Shown: positions 60,030 through 64,000 of the stretch, piece by piece
Layout of the letters: each line of letters begins with the position of its first letter
How positions within the stretch are numbered: position 1 is the first letter of the stretch
NCBI GenBank assembly: GCA_031772625.1
Contig: CM062815.1
Location: 119,482,989 to 119,546,988 of the forward strand
Direction: 5' to 3'
Length of the DNA: 64,000 bases
From: Pinus tabuliformis
Taxonomy: Eukaryota; Streptophyta; Pinopsida; Pinales; Pinaceae
Position numbers and translations under genes: made by a program
The notes under the pieces: model-generated
What the model was told of the DNA's origin: nothing
The model's input: the letters and a program-made list of their open reading frames with translations, nothing else
Database searches by the model: none

Positions 60030-61500
60030 GAAGCAGTTTCTCAACCTATTTGGGTTGATGCCATGGTGGAAGAATACAAATCCATCATGAAGAACAATGT
60101 ATGGGAGGTGGTGTTGAGACTAGAAGGGAAATCAATGGTTGATTCAATATGGATATACAAAGTGAAGCATGTAACTGACAGGAGCATTGATAAGTAAAAG
60201 ACTAGATTTGTGTCTAAAGGATTCTCTCAGATAGAGGGAGTGGACTATGAGGAAAATTTTGCACCAGTTGCAAGCTATTCCTCAATTAGATCCATTCTAG
60301 AATTGGTTGTGTATATGGGGTGGAAAATCTACTAGATGGATGTGAAGACTGCCTTTCTCAATGGTGTTGTTGAGGAGGAAATTTACATAGAGATTCTAGA
60401 AGGATTTAAGACATATGATCGAGAGTCACATGTGTGCAGACTCAAGAGAGAATTGTATAGTCTCAAATAGGAGCTCCGATCATGGTACATTCAGATTGAC
60501 AGTTATATCATTGGATTGGTCTTCACCAAAAGTGAAGTAGATGAAAACCACTATCACATTATGGTAGATGGTAAGTTGCTTATTCTTGTTTTGTATGTTG
60601 ATGATTTAATATTGCTAGGTGATGAGAAGTTGATCCACTCTTTCAAAGAGGATATTGCAAGGGAATTTGAGATGAAAGACATGGGCCTCATGCATAAATT
60701 CCTCGAGCTGGAAGTATGGTAGGGTGATGGTGATTTGTTTGTGTCTCAAGGAAAGTATGCTACCGAGATACTTCAAGGATTTCACATGGAGAATTATAAG
60801 CCCATGGACACACCTCTAGCTACAAACTGGATCAAGGAGTATGATTCTTTAGGTGAGGAAGCGTATGCTAACATTTATAGGCATCTTGTGGGTTCACTTA
60901 TGTATCTTGTGAAAACATGACCCAACATGTGCTATGTAGTCAACTAACTTAGCTAAGATATGTTGAGGCCTACCAAATTATATTTGAAAGTAGAAAAACA
61001 TGTGCTACGACGCTTGAGAGGCACTACTTAGTATGGATTATGATAAAAATGGACATAGGGAGTGACGTTGAAAGGCTTCATTGATTCAGATTGGGCAGGG
61101 AGTCCATCCGACAGGAAAGTAGATCAGGTGCTATCTTCAGTGTTGTGCTCACATCTATTTCCTGGTACAACAGAAGCAAAGGTTTGTGGCGCTCAACTCA
61201 ACAAAGGTTGAATACATGGCTATAAGCGAAACAACATGTGAAGCAATCTAGATGAGGAAAATACTTGTGGGACTATTCAGTCAGGAGATGGATCCGATAG
61301 TGATATATTGTGATAATCAGAGTTTCATTAAGATATTTGAGAATCCAGTATTTCATGATAGGTCCAAACACATTGATGTTCCAATATCATCATTTCAGGA
61401 CTATGTGAAGAGGAGAATTATGTTGCTACAATAAATTCCAATTGATGAGCAAGATGTTGACATCTTGACAAAGGCATTGTCAAGAGGTAAATTGAAATTC
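60030..61500 (+). pseudogene. copia RT and RNase H (right block)
   Basis: RT words in order: NNVWEVVLRLEGKS, MDVKTAFLNGVVEEEIYIE (about 60338), HVCRLKRELYSLK, then KLLILVLYVDDLILLGDE with YVDD at about 60591. RT end: MFVSQGKYATEILQGFHMEN and PMDTPLATNW. RNase H follows near 61085 (DSDWAGSPSDRK) and ends with YCDNQSFIKIFENPVFHDRS and HIDVP near 61376. The wording differs from the array pol, so this is a separate copia family. Broken. Confidence 0.8.
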
Positions 61501-61551
61501 CATAGGCACAAGATAAGGGTGGTGGAAAATCCCTTTCTTGCTAAGAGAAAG

Positions 61552-62414
61552 TGTTGGAAAATGTAGAAAGTAAGGCTCAATTTGACTTTAGCTTTAGTCA
61601 AATTGAGTAAATCGAATTTCCACATCAGCAAGACAACTTGGAGGAAGTTAACCAGTGTGACATGGATCTTGTCACTCAATTATCTAAGTAAATTTGAGTT
61701 TGGGGGCTTGCAGTTTAATTATGCATGTGTGATTGATAAATTTTTGTAATCCAGTTCAATTATTTTTAGTTGTGTTCAATTAACTAACCTCTAACTATTG
61801 ATAGAGTTAGTTGAAGGTCAGTAGCGCAGTGGGGCACTAGTCTAACTCAGAGATCTGTCATTTAACTGGTCAATCAGCCTAAAATATCTAGTGCATGCAA
61901 GGAATTCTAATTACGCAAATGAAGTGGAGATGATAAGGTAATGTACCATCAGTTGTAAACTAGTTTTGAGTGTACAAGTGTTGCATGCGATCAATGATCA
62001 ATCCTTGGGAATTGCGCAATCAATTCGAAAAAAATTGCAATCTTTTAGGGGCCAATTTCCTCAAAATTTGTGCAAGGAAATATGAGTCTTGGTGAGCAAA
62101 TAATTGGCTAAGTGTTGGCTAGAGTTTCTCATTTGAGAAGAGAGAAGTATTATCCTTTTGTAGGTTGAGCTTAGAGCTAGAGCTAACAATTGTAATAGTT
62201 TCTCTATTCAACTGATTATTGCAAAAAGGCTTGAGGGGTTTTCCCAATTGAGTTTCCCTAGAAATCATTGTGTGTTTATGGTTTTTCTTATTGCATTTCT
62301 ATGCATGTTGTTCTAAACTGTAATTTTCATTCCTTTGATTAGTAGAGTAGAATTATGTCCCTTGTTTTTATATTGAAATCTTAAGAAGTTGCAATTTCTA
62401 TCAAAATTTCTACA
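61552..62414 (+). mobile_element. 3' LTR of the interrupted copia element
   Basis: 863 bp, starting TGTTGG and ending TTTCTACA, about 11% diverged from 49066-49898 in the stretch compared. The polypurine tract before it is weak. Confidence 0.75.
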
Positions 62415-62939
62415 AGATTATCTCCTCTTGTGTTGATGTGATGGCTTCTTCATGTATTTTTTTATATGATAATGAATTATTGATGCATTTTTCTATTTAT
62501 TGATATGTTGCGAATAATTATGATACGTTTCTACATAATTTTCCATGGAAAGAGGTTCTCCAAACTTGTTAATATGATATTTTCTAAAATAATGACATTC
62601 AATAATTGAAGAATCGACACAAATTCTAACAACCAACCTTCAAACTCCACTGAATTAGCTTGATTTTCATGCAAAATTATGATTGATTATGCAGTCTATA
62701 TATTTGCATTCTCAATGGAAAGCATATAGATTGCATAGTTAGTCTACTTTATTTTTCTGGGGGAACCCTAACTAGTAAACCCTAGCTTGCCAAGAATAAG
62801 TTGAAACCTTGATAGGAGGAAGAACGAGGAAGAAGTAAAAAGTTGTGAAATGGTAAAATTGATGCCACACTAATTCAACCCCCTCTTAGTGTGATATTTG
62901 GTCCAGTAGAAAGTGAAGACTTATAATTTAGGTTATCTC
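62415..62939 (+). other. LTR-end-like segment
   Basis: No coding. It ends with CACACTAATTCAACCCCCTC and TTAGTGTGATATTTGG near 62870-62905, similar in style to the end of the array LTR (GATTCACCCCCCCTCTCAGT). It may be the right part of the LTR-like remnant at 48469-49065, split by the element in between, or the 5' LTR of the gag-bearing element that follows. The sequence does not decide. Confidence 0.4.
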
Positions 62940-64000
62940 AATTAGATAAGAAAGTTAATGAAATATACGGTAGTATGCTGAAAAAGGTTGATTTATCAAG
63001 TTCTTGAGAAAAATCTGAAAAGAGAACTGGAAAAGAAGATGAATGAAATTGAGGAAGGAATAGAAAAGAAGATGAATCAAAATAAGGAAGAAATTAAAAA
63101 GAACATAAATGAAAACAAGGAAGAAATGAAAATTGTCCAGGAAGATATACAAAAATCCATCATGGAAGAAATAAAAGAATTACAAAACATTATATTAAAA
63201 AATATCCCAAAATGAGATGTTAATATCCAAGGAAATTAGGAACATAAGGAGAATCACGGTGTTGATAATCAATCTCATATGGGGAGTATCTTATCACAAT
63301 TGGGGAGCACAAAAATTGAATCATAGAACCATAATAATGACTTTTCAATCCAAGATCCACATCATCATGGCTTCAAGTTAGCAGCAAGGAACTACTACAT
63401 TCCAAAGATCAATATGAGGAACTTTGATGGTAATGATAACATAACATGGATATTTTAGATGGAGAAATACTTTGATATACACCAAGTGACATCCTTACAA
63501 AAGGTAAATATTGCATCCATGTTTTTAGAACAAGACCAACATGTATGGTATCAATGGCTTTGTGAAATGAAAAAGGATTATGTTATATCTTGGTCCATTT
63601 TTATAGAGGAATTGATAAAACATTATGGGGATATTAAGTACAATACATTCTTGAGTCAATTGGTATATCGTTAACATAATGATCTAGTTAGATAACATAT
63701 TCAACAATTCCAAAGTTGAGTCTCAGAGTAAAGAATATTTCAAAGGCTAATTTATTAGATCTATTTATAGAAACTTTAAAGGAAATCATCTAACATGAGG
63801 TGCATCTCTTTGAACCTAAATCTATAGAGCATGCTTTCAATTTGGAAAGGAAAGTTGAAAGTAAAAATATGGCCACTCAAAAATTGGTCGCTAATAACTA
63901 TAGAGAAAATCATGCACTTTCTCCTTAATTGACAAGGTTGAATCTTCAACAAATTGATGAAAGAAGAGCAAATGGACTATGTTTCAATTGTGACATCTAG
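62940..64000 (+). pseudogene. Ty3/gypsy-type gag, runs off the right edge
   Basis: N-terminal part about 62940-63215 is very rich in K and E with heptad-like spacing (LKRELEKKMNEIEEGIEKKM), a likely coiled coil. From about 63395 a retrotransposon-gag domain follows: YYIPKINMRNFDG, QHVWYQWLCEMKKDYVISWS and FIEELIKHYGDIKYNTFLSQ, then LERKVESKN near 63845. The text at the end (GLCFNCD, about 63976) starts a zinc knuckle. Protease and pol would lie beyond 64000. Interrupted several times. Confidence 0.7.

Larger units (their letters stand above)
49066..62414 (+). mobile_element. Old Ty1/copia element interrupted by another element
   Basis: Two related LTRs, 49066-49898 and 61552-62414, enclose a copia internal region in two blocks (49899-50956 and 58587-61551) on either side of an inserted element (50957-58581). 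The left block holds gag and the start of protease. The right block resumes in the protease (HLKDVMFVPGLKKNLIS) and continues through integrase, RT and RNase H. LTRs compared by eye over about 240 bases differ at roughly 11%, so it is much older than the array. Coding is broken well over ten times. A clear target-site duplication is not visible. Confidence 0.8.

Noticed and set aside
61828-61880. TAGCGCAGTGGGGCACTAGT, which looks like a tRNA A box
   Set aside because: It is inside the 3' LTR of the old copia element, is absent from the 5' LTR partner and has no B box at the right distance.

Overview
The window looks like nuclear DNA of a seed plant with a large, repeat-rich genome. It is AT-rich. 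I found no host gene with recognisable exons, and almost everything I can identify is LTR retrotransposon. The families (Ty1/copia including a SIRE/Maximus-type element, Ty3/gypsy, and a Tat/Ogre-like gag-protease element) and the initiator-Met-tRNA-type primer sites fit a plant. I cannot name the species.

Layout. 1-2392: the end of a probable Ty3/gypsy element, with a 3' LTR at 1152-2392 that runs straight into an older minus-strand copia relic at 2393-4930. 4931-9299: anonymous DNA with a decayed coding-like tract at about 6570-9100. 9300-12305: a candidate short LTR with a primer site, a 186-bp tandem repeat, small tandem repeats, a TA microsatellite and a tRNA-derived sequence. 12311-48463: the main feature, a 36-kb head-to-tail array of one SIRE-type copia element (LTR-internal x5-LTR: six LTRs, five internal regions), bounded by a single 5-bp target-site duplication TAATC. 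48469-49065: an LTR-like remnant. 49066-62414: an old copia element, itself interrupted at 50957-58581 by a Tat/Ogre-like element with gag-like and protease regions but no visible reverse transcriptase. 62415-64000: an LTR-end-like segment, then a Ty3/gypsy gag that runs off the window.

How the parts relate. Each array unit carries the usual parts in order: Met-tRNA primer site, gag with three zinc knuckles and a coiled-coil segment, protease, integrase, reverse transcriptase, RNase H, and a series of polypurine tracts before the next LTR. All five units are broken (roughly 4 to 10 interruptions each), so they are fossils. By-eye LTR comparisons give about 2% divergence for the array, about 4-5% for the Tat/Ogre-like element and about 11% for its copia host. 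This agrees with the nesting order.

Most notable observations: (1) six LTRs sharing one target-site duplication; (2) a 164-nt run of eight abutting hairpins in the R-U5 part of every array LTR, several with the same TTGTAG loop on different stems, free of length change in all six copies; (3) a 161-codon antisense frame that is open in all six LTRs and overlaps the hairpins; (4) a related TTGTAG hairpin repeat in the neighbouring LTR remnant.
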